DNA of 31,183 nt from Clostridia bacterium BRH_c25 (lineage in GTDB: Bacteria; Bacillota_A; Clostridia; Lutisporales; Lutisporaceae): assembly GCA_001515955.1 (NCBI GenBank), contig LOES01000228.1:1-31183 (forward strand). The letters run 5' to 3'. The notes below the pieces were generated by a model, which made no database searches, was not told where the DNA came from, and saw only the letters and a list, made by a program, of their open reading frames with translations. The position numbers and the translations under genes are program-made. Below, in pieces: positions 24,201 through 31,183 of this stretch (position 1 is its first letter; each line of letters opens with the position of its first letter).

Positions 24201-27162
24201 GGACGGTGAGATCGAGGAGGGGAAAGCGAAAACGCCGGTTACGAGCGGCTCCTCAGCCGGTGGAGACATGGTAATCATTGATGGCTTGGATTTCAGAAGA
24301 GAAACCATAGGCGGGAACCCTCCCGATGTCTATTTTAATGGAATAAAGGCTGAAGTTGCATGGCCGGCCAGCTATGAGGACTTTCTAATTGCAGAGCAGC
24401 TTGTTGTCAAGATACCTGCCAGCATTGTTTCGGGTCCTGTAGATATAGTGTTGGTAAACTATGATGCAGGTTCGTATACATATAAAGGATTTTCATATTC
24501 CATGTCAAAGCCGGTTATAACGGGCATAACCCCCAATTTAGTCAGCAACCTTGGAAATGTAAATCTGGAGATAAAGGGTACAGGCTTCAGAACAGGAAAT
24601 CTCCAAAGCTTGTTTGAGCTTCCCGACGGAACGCAGGAGCAGGTGGGAAGAGAGACAGACAGCCCGGAGGATGCTGGGAATGTTATAAATACAATGGTAG
24701 TATTCGGAGATGAAGGTACAAGCGATAAAAAAATAATAAATACAATAGTAGGACCATATAGTAAGATCATAGGTGATTTGAAATTTGTATTTGAAAGAGC
24801 AGGGCAGGGAACAGCCAGAATAAGTGTGCTCAGAGCCTCTAATGATACTCCGGTGGTAAGGCAGCTGAGGGATGCAGAGGGTAATGTTGAACCAGACGAA
24901 ATGGTGCTGGATATGCCCATAGGCTCGTCCCATATGTTTATACTGAACCATGCCGTAGATTTAGGCATCAATAACAGCTTTGACGAGGGAATCCTTATAG
25001 AGACCACCTCAGATTCAATGACTATAACAAGAAGGATAGCCCCCTATGCGGATGTAAGGCAAAACGGGAGCAAGGTCGTGGCTACAGCTCCTCCCATCGA
25101 CACAACAGGAAGCAGAAGAATATATGTGATAAACGACGATAACGGACAGGCATCAGGGTTGATTAATGTCGTAAGCCCTGACAGCAATCCTGTCATTAAC
25201 TCCATTGAGCCGGTGAATTACGGTCTGCTGGATGGTGTGGAGGAAGAGTACAATCCGGAAATCAGAGACCAGTATACAGAGCTTTATACATTTGTACCGG
25301 TTGCCGGGGGAGCTTTTCTTACCATAAAGGGAGCCGACTACAGGAGAAACGTAAAGGTTTACCTGGAGGACAAGCTCCTGGAAATAGTGAGCAAGAGTCC
25401 CAATGACGACGAGCTTGTGGTAAAGGTTCCGGTAGGGACGGAGAATGATATTGACAAGAAGTACAGGATAGTAATAGTCAATGAGGACGGCGGAGTGGCG
25501 GATTCCTCTCTGATGGAACAGCCGTATTATGTAGAATATCAGAAATCCGAAAGTAATCCTGAAGTTGCGAGTATTGAGCCTAACAGAAGCTCAAGCGGAA
25601 GTGACAGGGAAATAATAATAAAAGGATTTAATTTTAAGAATGGTGTTGTTGTATCATTGGACGGCATTCCCTGTGTGACAGTATTGAGTCAAGACCCGCC
25701 GAAGGGGACCAGACTTACGGTGACTATTCCCGCAGGCATGAGCCCGGGCAAGAAGCTTGTTATGGTTCAGAACCCCGATTACGGTTATACTGAAGTCAAG
25801 GATGGATTTACCATAATCAGCTCTCCCCGGATAGAAAGTGTCCTTAACAGTAATGGACAGATAATAGATCCGGTAGTATTCTCCATAGAAGGAGGAGAAA
25901 AGATTCAGCTTAAGGGCGCAGGCTTTGAGACCGGTGCAAAGGTCATACTTGGCGGGGTTATAAAGGCGAAAAGCGAGCTGGCTGAAGGAGAAACAGGAAT
26001 TGAAGGACTAAGTGCCGACAATGTTGAGGTGGTTGTGGTAGGAGGTATCCAGATATCTGATGCCGCAGTGACAGGGAATGATACCGTAAGCTTTACCACC
26101 CCAAAGCTTATGAGCAGTGAGACAAGCGTTGTCGTAATAAATACCGACGGCGGTGTAAGCAATCTTATTGATGCAAGCTATGAGAAGCCGGCCCCCGGGG
26201 TACCGACCGGCGTGCTGATAGAGGCTGTTGACGGAGATACAATAAGGCTTGAATGGGATAAGGTGGAAGGGACAATTTATTATGAGCTGCATGTATCTAT
26301 AAGCTATGACGGAAAGAAGCTGATCACCTATCAGTACTTTGCAAGTGTAATTCCTGAGGAATTAAACAGCAAAAGGGTTGTATACTTTGTTGACGGGCTT
26401 GCATGCTCCACCTGGTACAGCTTCAAGATAAGAGCGGTAAACAATTATACTCAGTCAAAATTCACATCGGCTACAAAGTATGTAAAAACCGGTGATATAA
26501 TAAGAAATACCCATTATCAGGGAACAGAAGAGTTTTTAGAGACGATACAAGAGGATAAAGTTGTATTCAAAGGCTCTGAGGTAGTATACACCGCCGGAGA
26601 AAAGTCCTTGAGCGGCAGTGGAGTCACAGCGGATTTTGATAAACAGTATTACGGCTCGGCCACCCGCAAATCTGCTGAACTGAATTTCCTGCTTATCAAG
26701 AAGTACCCCGGCAGCAAGCTGCTTATAAAGGACAAGGATGTAGAACTGGAAATGACAGCCAACAATCTGGCAGTGGATGAAGCAATTATGGTGAGCAGCA
26801 CACTCCACGCAGATACACAGCTTAAGATAAGCATAAACAGGAATCTGGCAGCCAAGGGTGATGACATAAGGATAAGCCTTCCCAAAGGCTACAAGCTCTT
26901 GACAAATCCTTTCGGCATTGAAGTGACGATGCAGGTGGAAAGAGATATCAGAAGCCTGAGGGGAATAAAGGGCGAAGCCACCATGACGTTAAAATATGAC
27001 GAAGCAAAAGAAAAGCTGTTCCCCGGAGGAGTATATATAGCTTATTACGACAGCAACGAAAGAAAGCTTACGATAATTGAAACCCAAAAACTGAAGGGTG
27101 CCCTAAGAGCAAAAGTATCCAAAAGCGGAGAATACATGATAATCGGGAAGATGGTAAAATAG
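21220..27162 (+). CDS. Giant secreted IPT/TIG-repeat protein with fibronectin-III domain, 1980 residues
   Basis: The signal peptide spans about 1-34 (basic start, hydrophobic FLLTFMIVFSLVSDIIV, cleavage after VHA). Then come about eleven IPT/TIG immunoglobulin-like domains. They are recognised by repeated P.I..(I/M).P starts and (I/L)(T/K)G..F strands, near residues 35, 133, 513, 623, 723, 883, 982, 1096, 1323, 1446 and 1535. Residues ~1657-1755 form a fibronectin-III domain (PGVPTGVLIEAVDGDTIRLEW ... WYSFKIRAVNNYTQSK). The last ~220 residues form a separate beta-rich domain I do not recognise. No SLH repeat, LPXTG motif or membrane anchor was found. It is followed after 98 bp by an SLH-type gene, likely co-transcribed. 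It is probably an extended surface filament or adhesin. Confidence 0.87.
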   Translation: MKKFFSVSKRFLSFLLTFMIVFSLVSDIIVVHAAPSITNVRFIRTVNAVTKEQSGRLYIYGSGFLNPFVRVGATGTIPAAVNQALSNSYTIVVDDTAAIAEMEGKENIIRVTTENPDGSTAELESTMDLSVMPGIEGISSSKAYVGMPLTIRGSKFDELNPSDPAIEDNLYVAGTRYNLGTEYNIVDGIISIPALKSPNNYGLAGIRIERSIRQSGIIINEIITSYENSITVVNQMTGIEMERIDPNSGPKNKRNLISIYGKQPNGSNFTGDMRIFADSVEGVNKGVIIDGFGKVVGVKFELPTRANAGTVDLVISSSNLGSEYVMPAAFVYLDIGNTLSIDADGVNPNFKKETEQKIIEIRGRNIGFFNGTGYDKITGVSTDETIIGYDSYGSSGLFSNNTYYKLKYNGKYNGADVTIIREFRVIIDGDATVVDEVYGTVDYTPIFDLSKDIVYVRPVDVNLDPNEPKSVDVSVQTVTTIFTESGGAVGDIIYNRSEEYILKNGFTYLPDELSPDITSITPAYGPGDKEIYMTIKGTDFQVLEDGRKPRVRIGSRECVVIGVYDDENRVVDGKIITAGTRIKLRLPAGTAAEGAADVVVINPSGGQKTLTNGFEFKNPAEAKMPYIDSLKESYADLRGGDISGERVLITGGNIFTSADNNHRVIITIDGEKAVIVGKVTSDGKTVTIIPPPGTIPGMTKLQIINEDGTMTSADFEYKLVTSNPKITKIVPTMGGKDAKLVIKGEDFILPDDEEDANDPKRKGSVVLLGGKELNAYNYGKDGDGNPVIVEDGYESIYYYNSHYDPDGPDGIEPYELNGAMVRVIDSTTIYVDLPDRFYSFGGSSDPYLVSEFIPLGDLKVEVLNPDGAKSKENVIFKYMRPLTSPVITSMSPNSGSIDGGTVVTLTGSGFKKDNLEVFFGSEKALNISFINATEIRATVPKYPYSIPGGIDEFVVPVMVVNYDGGTAVRDGANGFTYKIPSSHPVINALYRATADGEIEEGKAKTPVTSGSSAGGDMVIIDGLDFRRETIGGNPPDVYFNGIKAEVAWPASYEDFLIAEQLVVKIPASIVSGPVDIVLVNYDAGSYTYKGFSYSMSKPVITGITPNLVSNLGNVNLEIKGTGFRTGNLQSLFELPDGTQEQVGRETDSPEDAGNVINTMVVFGDEGTSDKKIINTIVGPYSKIIGDLKFVFERAGQGTARISVLRASNDTPVVRQLRDAEGNVEPDEMVLDMPIGSSHMFILNHAVDLGINNSFDEGILIETTSDSMTITRRIAPYADVRQNGSKVVATAPPIDTTGSRRIYVINDDNGQASGLINVVSPDSNPVINSIEPVNYGLLDGVEEEYNPEIRDQYTELYTFVPVAGGAFLTIKGADYRRNVKVYLEDKLLEIVSKSPNDDELVVKVPVGTENDIDKKYRIVIVNEDGGVADSSLMEQPYYVEYQKSESNPEVASIEPNRSSSGSDREIIIKGFNFKNGVVVSLDGIPCVTVLSQDPPKGTRLTVTIPAGMSPGKKLVMVQNPDYGYTEVKDGFTIISSPRIESVLNSNGQIIDPVVFSIEGGEKIQLKGAGFETGAKVILGGVIKAKSELAEGETGIEGLSADNVEVVVVGGIQISDAAVTGNDTVSFTTPKLMSSETSVVVINTDGGVSNLIDASYEKPAPGVPTGVLIEAVDGDTIRLEWDKVEGTIYYELHVSISYDGKKLITYQYFASVIPEELNSKRVVYFVDGLACSTWYSFKIRAVNNYTQSKFTSATKYVKTGDIIRNTHYQGTEEFLETIQEDKVVFKGSEVVYTAGEKSLSGSGVTADFDKQYYGSATRKSAELNFLLIKKYPGSKLLIKDKDVELEMTANNLAVDEAIMVSSTLHADTQLKISINRNLAAKGDDIRISLPKGYKLLTNPFGIEVTMQVERDIRSLRGIKGEATMTLKYDEAKEKLFPGGVYIAYYDSNERKLTIIETQKLKGALRAKVSKSGEYMIIGKMVK

Positions 27163-27249
27163 ATGCGAGATTCGAGATTCGAGAATTATGCTTAAGCTTC
27201 GAAGATTTTACTTGGGTCCTCGCATCTCGTATCTAGCATCTCGAATCTA
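27163..27249. repeat. Heptad hairpin element, GAGATNC class, between the IPT/TIG and SLH genes
   Basis: The left arm (27163-27184) has GATGCGA, GATTCGA, GATTCGA units. The right arm (27218-27249) has the complementary CTCGCAT, CTCGTAT, CTAGCAT, CTCGAAT units. The core contains AAGCTTCGAAG (27194-27204). It begins at the base after the stop codon and ends just before the next ribosome binding site. The GATTCGA variant in the left arm is matched by TCGAATC in the right. Confidence 0.85.
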
Positions 27250-27269
27250 AACATAAGGAAGTGGTTGAA

Positions 27270-30200
27270 ATGTATATTAACAAAAAAACAATTTCATATG
27301 TACTTACAGCTGCATTAGTTTTCAACAGCCTTATAATACCTGCCTACAGTGAGGAGGTCCAATATACAGGGACAACCTCCGGTGAAGCCCTGATAAGCAA
27401 TTCTACCTATACTGACATAGGCTCTGACTCCAATGGGGAGAACATTATGAAAATGAGCGTCTATTCAGTTATCAGGGAATATGGAAGCAAAACCTTCAGG
27501 CCGGCCCAGAATGCAAGCAAGCAGGATTTTCTGGCAGCACTGGTAAGAGCCATAGGGCAGCAGGAAGCGGCTGTCAAGCAGGGAGAGGCTCTCAAAATAC
27601 AGGATCCCGCCCTTGATCCAACAACTGCATATATATTGGGGCATATTCAGCTGGCACAAAGAAGCGGAATAATAAAACCCGGAGAGCATGATACTGCTTC
27701 AGTACTCACCGCAGCTGACAGAGCTGCTGCAAAGGCAGAAGCCGACAAAGTCAAAAAAACTGACTGGAAAATGACAAAAGCCCAGTATGATCAATTGTTT
27801 AACCAGAAGCTGGAACAGAAGGCTTCAGCCAGGCTTTACACAGCTCCCGCAACAAGGGAGGAAGCGACACTTTGGATCGCCCGTGCCCTTGGCCTTCAAC
27901 CGGTTAAAGGGGAAGAGACAACGGCAGTGTTCGGCTATAGTGACTGGGGCAATATAAAGACAGAGAATCTTCCATATATTGAAGCTGTGCTCAAAAGTGG
28001 AATAAGTACCGGGGCAGCAAAGAACACCTTTTCACCAAAAGGAAGCATAACAAGGAGTGAAATGGCAGCCATACTCAATTCGGTTGCAAACCAGACCCTG
28101 GACAAGCTCGGTTTTACAACCGGTAATGGAAAAGTGACAAGCGTAAAGGCAAAAAGGGATCTGGGCTCTCTTGCGGATAGTTCAGTTACTGACATAACAA
28201 TACAGAATACAGGCTCTGATGCTGTTAATATAAGCATTCAGAAAAGCACAGGGCGAAGCGTCAATTCCCAGCAAGCCCTGCCGGTAATAAAAAACGGCAA
28301 GGTGGGAGATGAATCCCTGATAAATGAAGGGGATGTGGTGGAATACACCGTCAATAAGGACAAGCAGGCAGTGCTGCTTCACGTAGCGCGGCTCAAAGAG
28401 GTTGAAGGAACCTTCATAGAATACGACCTGGATAATCAAACAGTACAGTTTACTGATAAAGAGAATAACAGATATTTTCTTAAGGTAATGGCGGATTCGG
28501 CAATACAGGCAGAAGGTGAACCGGTAGAAATAGGCAGAGTAGAACCAAACACAGCCGCAAAAGCGGTATTTGCCGACAATGTGCTGAAAAGCATGGAGGT
28601 AAAGGTAGCTGTTGAGACTCTGAATAACGATGAGCTGGCAGTGAAGATACTTTATGCCGATCCCATGGGCAATGTGCTTAAAGTGGCGGATGAGTATGAT
28701 AATAAGCAATATCTTGATATGACTGACAGTACAACGGTGTATATAAATGGTGAACGGCATGGTATTGATGCTATAGGCTTTGACCAGGATGCCGCCCTTA
28801 AGGTGGCCGGCGGAAAGGTATTGGAAGTAAGGATATTCACTGATTTGGAAGCGGAGGAGGAAGACAGGACGGAAACCTTTACCGGCAGAATCAGGAATAC
28901 TTCCAACGACAGCATAGTTGTTTCACCCGACGAAGCTCCGGAAAAGGAAATTACCTACAGACTGGACAATATGACAGCTATTCTGAAGAGGGGCATTACA
29001 ACTGAAAGAACTGTTCTCAGACAGGGAGACAGGATAAAGTTCCAGGTAAACCCTTCAAAAGACAACTATATATCCAGAATTGAAGTCCAGGGTCAGGGAG
29101 CAATGATAGACAAGATATACAAAGGGGATATAGTGGATGTACTTCCTGCAACGGGAGAAATAATTCTTACCAAAGCATATAACTACGGTTATTATGATTG
29201 GAAATACGCAGGCAACTACTTGAAATACCCCTTATCCCGAGAAGCGGTATTGTATAGAGGAAATGAAAAGATTGGGATAAACGAGCTTAAGAATTACATA
29301 GGCAAGTCAATATACGCAGTATCCAAGGACAACTACGGCACAGAGGAACTGATGCAGATATCCCTGAAGGAAGGCTATGAGGATACTGCCTACAAGACCA
29401 TTGATTCAATAAAATGGACAGAGAAGCAGCTCACACTTTCAAACGGAAAGCTTTTGAATTATGCAGACGGTACAATTGTAGTAAAGGATGGAAGGCTTCT
29501 GGACTCCCGTGATCTTGACAGCAACGTAGGAGCATTCATCATACAGAATACAACCTCTACAGGAGTGGACAATGCTTCGGTAGTTTGCCTGGAAAGCTTC
29601 AATGCCTTTGCAAATTACAGGATAAGCAAGGGATATATAAACGGCATCGGAGAGGATTACTTTACTATAGACAACGCCTCTACCCTGTCAAACAACAGTT
29701 GGACCCAGGTGGGAGATTTGCTCTTCCGGCTGAGCAACGAGACACTAATATATGATAATGTATCTTCGGATTTCAAGCTTGTAGATCCTGACAGGTTCGC
29801 AGAAAGCAGATACAAGCCGTTCACTTACCTGTGGCCCAATTACAAGTCGGCAGGAAAAGATGCCGATGGAAAAGAATATGAACAGCATGTGGATGACGAG
29901 TACCATAGTGATTATCAGAAATACAGAACCAGCTCAAAATACCATGAGCATTATATGGTATATGTAGTATATGATGAGGACAACATCGCCAGAGCAATGA
30001 TGATTTACAAAAAGGATAAGAACAACTACAATCCTGACAGGGTAATAGATACAGAGAGAATGGTGGCAGGTCTGATTGACAGCATTCAGGAATATGATTT
30101 GGACCTTATCACCCTGAAGGATGCAAGGGAATACAGCCTCACATACGGACAGTGGAGACCTGTAAGGCCTACCATGCCGATGGACACTGACAGAGCGATA

Positions 30201-30308
30201 ATTATAACAAGGCAGGGAACCGCAGCCGGCATAAGCAATCTTCAAACCAGCGACGAAGCATATATAATGTGCATAGGCAATGAAGCAATATTTGTATTCC
30301 TGGAGTAG
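27270..30308 (+). CDS. Exported SLH-type surface protein with large beta-rich C-terminal part
   Basis: The 1012-residue protein starts with a signal peptide (about 1-27: TISYVLTAALVFNSLIIPAYS). Residues ~45-265 hold three divergent SLH-type repeats. The third is the clearest (FGYSDWGNIKTENLPYIEAVLKSG...FSPKGSITRSEMAAIL). The first two have insertions rich in A, K and Q. The remaining ~740 residues are a chain of small beta domains with recurring G.I..I....I.(V/L) patterns and alternating short loops. I cannot assign them to a named family. A GTG at 27261 is in frame, but AAGGAAG (27255-27261) is placed for the ATG at 27270. The position after the IPT/TIG gene suggests it supplies wall anchoring to that protein. 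Confidence 0.8.
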   Translation: MYINKKTISYVLTAALVFNSLIIPAYSEEVQYTGTTSGEALISNSTYTDIGSDSNGENIMKMSVYSVIREYGSKTFRPAQNASKQDFLAALVRAIGQQEAAVKQGEALKIQDPALDPTTAYILGHIQLAQRSGIIKPGEHDTASVLTAADRAAAKAEADKVKKTDWKMTKAQYDQLFNQKLEQKASARLYTAPATREEATLWIARALGLQPVKGEETTAVFGYSDWGNIKTENLPYIEAVLKSGISTGAAKNTFSPKGSITRSEMAAILNSVANQTLDKLGFTTGNGKVTSVKAKRDLGSLADSSVTDITIQNTGSDAVNISIQKSTGRSVNSQQALPVIKNGKVGDESLINEGDVVEYTVNKDKQAVLLHVARLKEVEGTFIEYDLDNQTVQFTDKENNRYFLKVMADSAIQAEGEPVEIGRVEPNTAAKAVFADNVLKSMEVKVAVETLNNDELAVKILYADPMGNVLKVADEYDNKQYLDMTDSTTVYINGERHGIDAIGFDQDAALKVAGGKVLEVRIFTDLEAEEEDRTETFTGRIRNTSNDSIVVSPDEAPEKEITYRLDNMTAILKRGITTERTVLRQGDRIKFQVNPSKDNYISRIEVQGQGAMIDKIYKGDIVDVLPATGEIILTKAYNYGYYDWKYAGNYLKYPLSREAVLYRGNEKIGINELKNYIGKSIYAVSKDNYGTEELMQISLKEGYEDTAYKTIDSIKWTEKQLTLSNGKLLNYADGTIVVKDGRLLDSRDLDSNVGAFIIQNTTSTGVDNASVVCLESFNAFANYRISKGYINGIGEDYFTIDNASTLSNNSWTQVGDLLFRLSNETLIYDNVSSDFKLVDPDRFAESRYKPFTYLWPNYKSAGKDADGKEYEQHVDDEYHSDYQKYRTSSKYHEHYMVYVVYDEDNIARAMMIYKKDKNNYNPDRVIDTERMVAGLIDSIQEYDLDLITLKDAREYSLTYGQWRPVRPTMPMDTDRAIIITRQGTAAGISNLQTSDEAYIMCIGNEAIFVFLE

Positions 30309-30348
30309 GGGCGGGTTTCCACGCCCGCCACTCTGAATAAAGTGAATA

Positions 30349-30454
30349 TGCCATCCTGAACGAAGTGAAGGATCTTGACCCTCAAGGAATACCTAAGAGT
30401 ATTTGCCCGGGCTATTCTCACAGGTATAAGATTCTTCGCATACTCAGAATTACT
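30349..30454. repeat. MITE-like repeat, second full copy
   Basis: It starts TGCCATCCTGAACG and shares most of its interior with 18779-18885, including the GGAATACCTAAGAGTATTTGC stretch, TTCTCACAGG and TATAAGATTC. The right end (CTCAGAATTACT) has lost the match to the left end. It partly overlaps the long inverted repeat. Confidence 0.72.
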
Positions 30455-30586
30455 ATGCATTATCTGCACCACGATAAACGAAAGCACCCTGTCATACTGA
30501 GCGGAGCGAAGTATCTTGAGATCCTTCGGTCGTTCCTCCCTCAGGATGACACCGATGGTAATTGGCTTTCATAGCAATGACACAGG
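30397..30586. repeat. Right copy of the ~190-bp inverted repeat pair
   Basis: Bases 30464-30586 are the near-identical reverse complement of 20796-20918. Bases 30397-30463 continue with lower similarity. Together the two copies bracket the IPT/TIG gene, the SLH gene and their promoter. Confidence 0.85.
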
Positions 30587-30670
30587 TCATGAATTGAAGC
30601 CTTTATGGAGTATTTCACAGTAAAATCATTAGTTTTAATAAAGAGTATGGATTTACATTGAGGTGGTTAT

Positions 30671-31183
30671 ATGAGAAAATTAGTAGTAGCAGTTCTTACA
30701 ATATATATGCTCGGCATGACGGCAGCCGCTGCGCCGGGATACGAACCCGGCATAAGCGGTGAGGCAACCAGCAAAAAAGGAGAGTTCAAATACCAGGAGG
30801 TGGTATTTGTCTCAGGAGAGCCGATTCTTTTAGAGGGTACTTTGAAGGTAAGCGAGGACAGCAGGGGAACAAAGGCCACACTGGAATATGAGCTTTCCAA
30901 CACCGCAAAAAATGCCAAGCTAAGCCGGAAGGTTGTTTATTTGAATTCAGAGAGCAGCAACAGCCTTGGAAACCAGACCACCTATGCCAGCTCACTGGAT
31001 CCCAAATACACAGAGACGATACAGATAGGCAGCGACAGTTACAAGCTTGCAGAGTACCTTTTTACCCGCTCAGGGCTGACAGACGACAAGAGTATAATAA
31101 AATACCTGGTTTCCGATTGGAACGGCAGCAAGCTTTACTCAAAGAACGATGGAGCCGGAGAAGTAAAAATCGACTTTACTACA
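30671..31183 (+). CDS. Exported protein of unknown function (3' end outside the window)
   Basis: From the ATG at 30671, preceded by GAGGTGG at 30659-30665, the frame stays open for 171 codons to the window edge. Residues 1-20 (MRKLVVAVLTIYMLGMTAAA) are a signal peptide, probably cut after AAA or AAAAP. The mature part is polar and beta-rich: a GEPILLEGTL..S segment, then Ser/Lys/Tyr-rich strands. I do not recognise a family. It is the third exported protein in this region and may belong to the same surface module. It lies outside the inverted repeat pair and has its own 362-bp upstream gap. Confidence 0.75.
   Translation, partial: MRKLVVAVLTIYMLGMTAAAAPGYEPGISGEATSKKGEFKYQEVVFVSGEPILLEGTLKVSEDSRGTKATLEYELSNTAKNAKLSRKVVYLNSESSNSLGNQTTYASSLDPKYTETIQIGSDSYKLAEYLFTRSGLTDDKSIIKYLVSDWNGSKLYSKNDGAGEVKIDFTT

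Larger units (their letters stand above)
30309..30670. other. Repeat-filled intergenic region
   Basis: This 362-bp gap contains a GGCGGG/CCCGCC hairpin (30310-30329), a MITE-like unit (30349-30454) and the right copy of the long inverted repeat (30397-30586). It ends with the ribosome binding site (GAGGTGG, 30659-30665) of the next gene. No gene is apparent. Confidence 0.7.

Noticed and set aside
27261..27269. GTG start for the second SLH gene
   Set aside because: The AAGGAAG ribosome binding site would touch this codon. The ATG at 27270 has normal spacing and begins a standard signal peptide.
30365..30574. 69-codon open frame downstream of the second SLH gene
   Set aside because: It lies wholly within the MITE-like and inverted-repeat sequences and has no ribosome binding site.

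Overview
The window looks like a chromosomal segment of an anaerobic, amino-acid-fermenting member of the Clostridia (Bacillota). The evidence is a lysine-fermentation operon of clostridial type, a sigma-54 promoter beside the tail of what looks like a sigma-54 activator, strong AGGAGG-type ribosome binding sites, S-layer homology (SLH) surface proteins, and a Firmicutes-type type I toxin. No rRNA, tRNA, CRISPR array or transposase gene was seen.

Region 1 (1-8208) is the lysine operon kdd-kamA-kamB-kamC-kamD-kamE. It encodes 3,5-diaminohexanoate dehydrogenase, lysine 2,3-aminomutase, a P-loop ATPase, a MutS-like ATPase and the two subunits of the B12/PLP-dependent lysine 5,6-aminomutase. A textbook -24/-12 promoter lies 88 bp before kdd. 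It sits just behind a terminator and the last 22 codons of a gene whose end resembles a Fis-type helix-turn-helix. The downstream enzymes Kce and Kal are not in the window. Four of the five intergenic spacers carry a hairpin-forming repeat built of 7-bp units.

Region 2 (8209-10440) holds a stand-alone DUF234-type AAA ATPase with nuclease-like C-terminal residues. It is followed by a compact type I toxin-antitoxin locus: a 52-aa holin-like toxin peptide, a consensus sigma-A promoter, a hairpin over the Shine-Dalgarno sequence, a convergent antisense RNA, and long-range 5'-3' complementarity.

Region 3 (10500-20181) encodes a surface module: an SLH protein translationally coupled to a 2358-aa secreted PKD / VWA-like / propeller-like protein. 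Convergent to it is a single-pass membrane protein with a degenerate kinase domain inside and a PKD domain outside. A predicted minus-strand small RNA or attenuated leader lies upstream of the latter.

Region 4 (21061-31183) is a second surface module: a 1980-aa IPT/TIG plus fibronectin-III protein, a 1012-aa SLH-type protein, and the start of a further exported protein cut by the window edge. Most of it is bracketed by a pair of ~190-bp inverted repeats.

The most interesting features are the sigma-54 control of lysine fermentation, the heptad hairpin family whose two arms co-vary, the toxin locus, the pseudokinase-PKD protein, and the pairing of SLH anchors with giant anchorless exoproteins.
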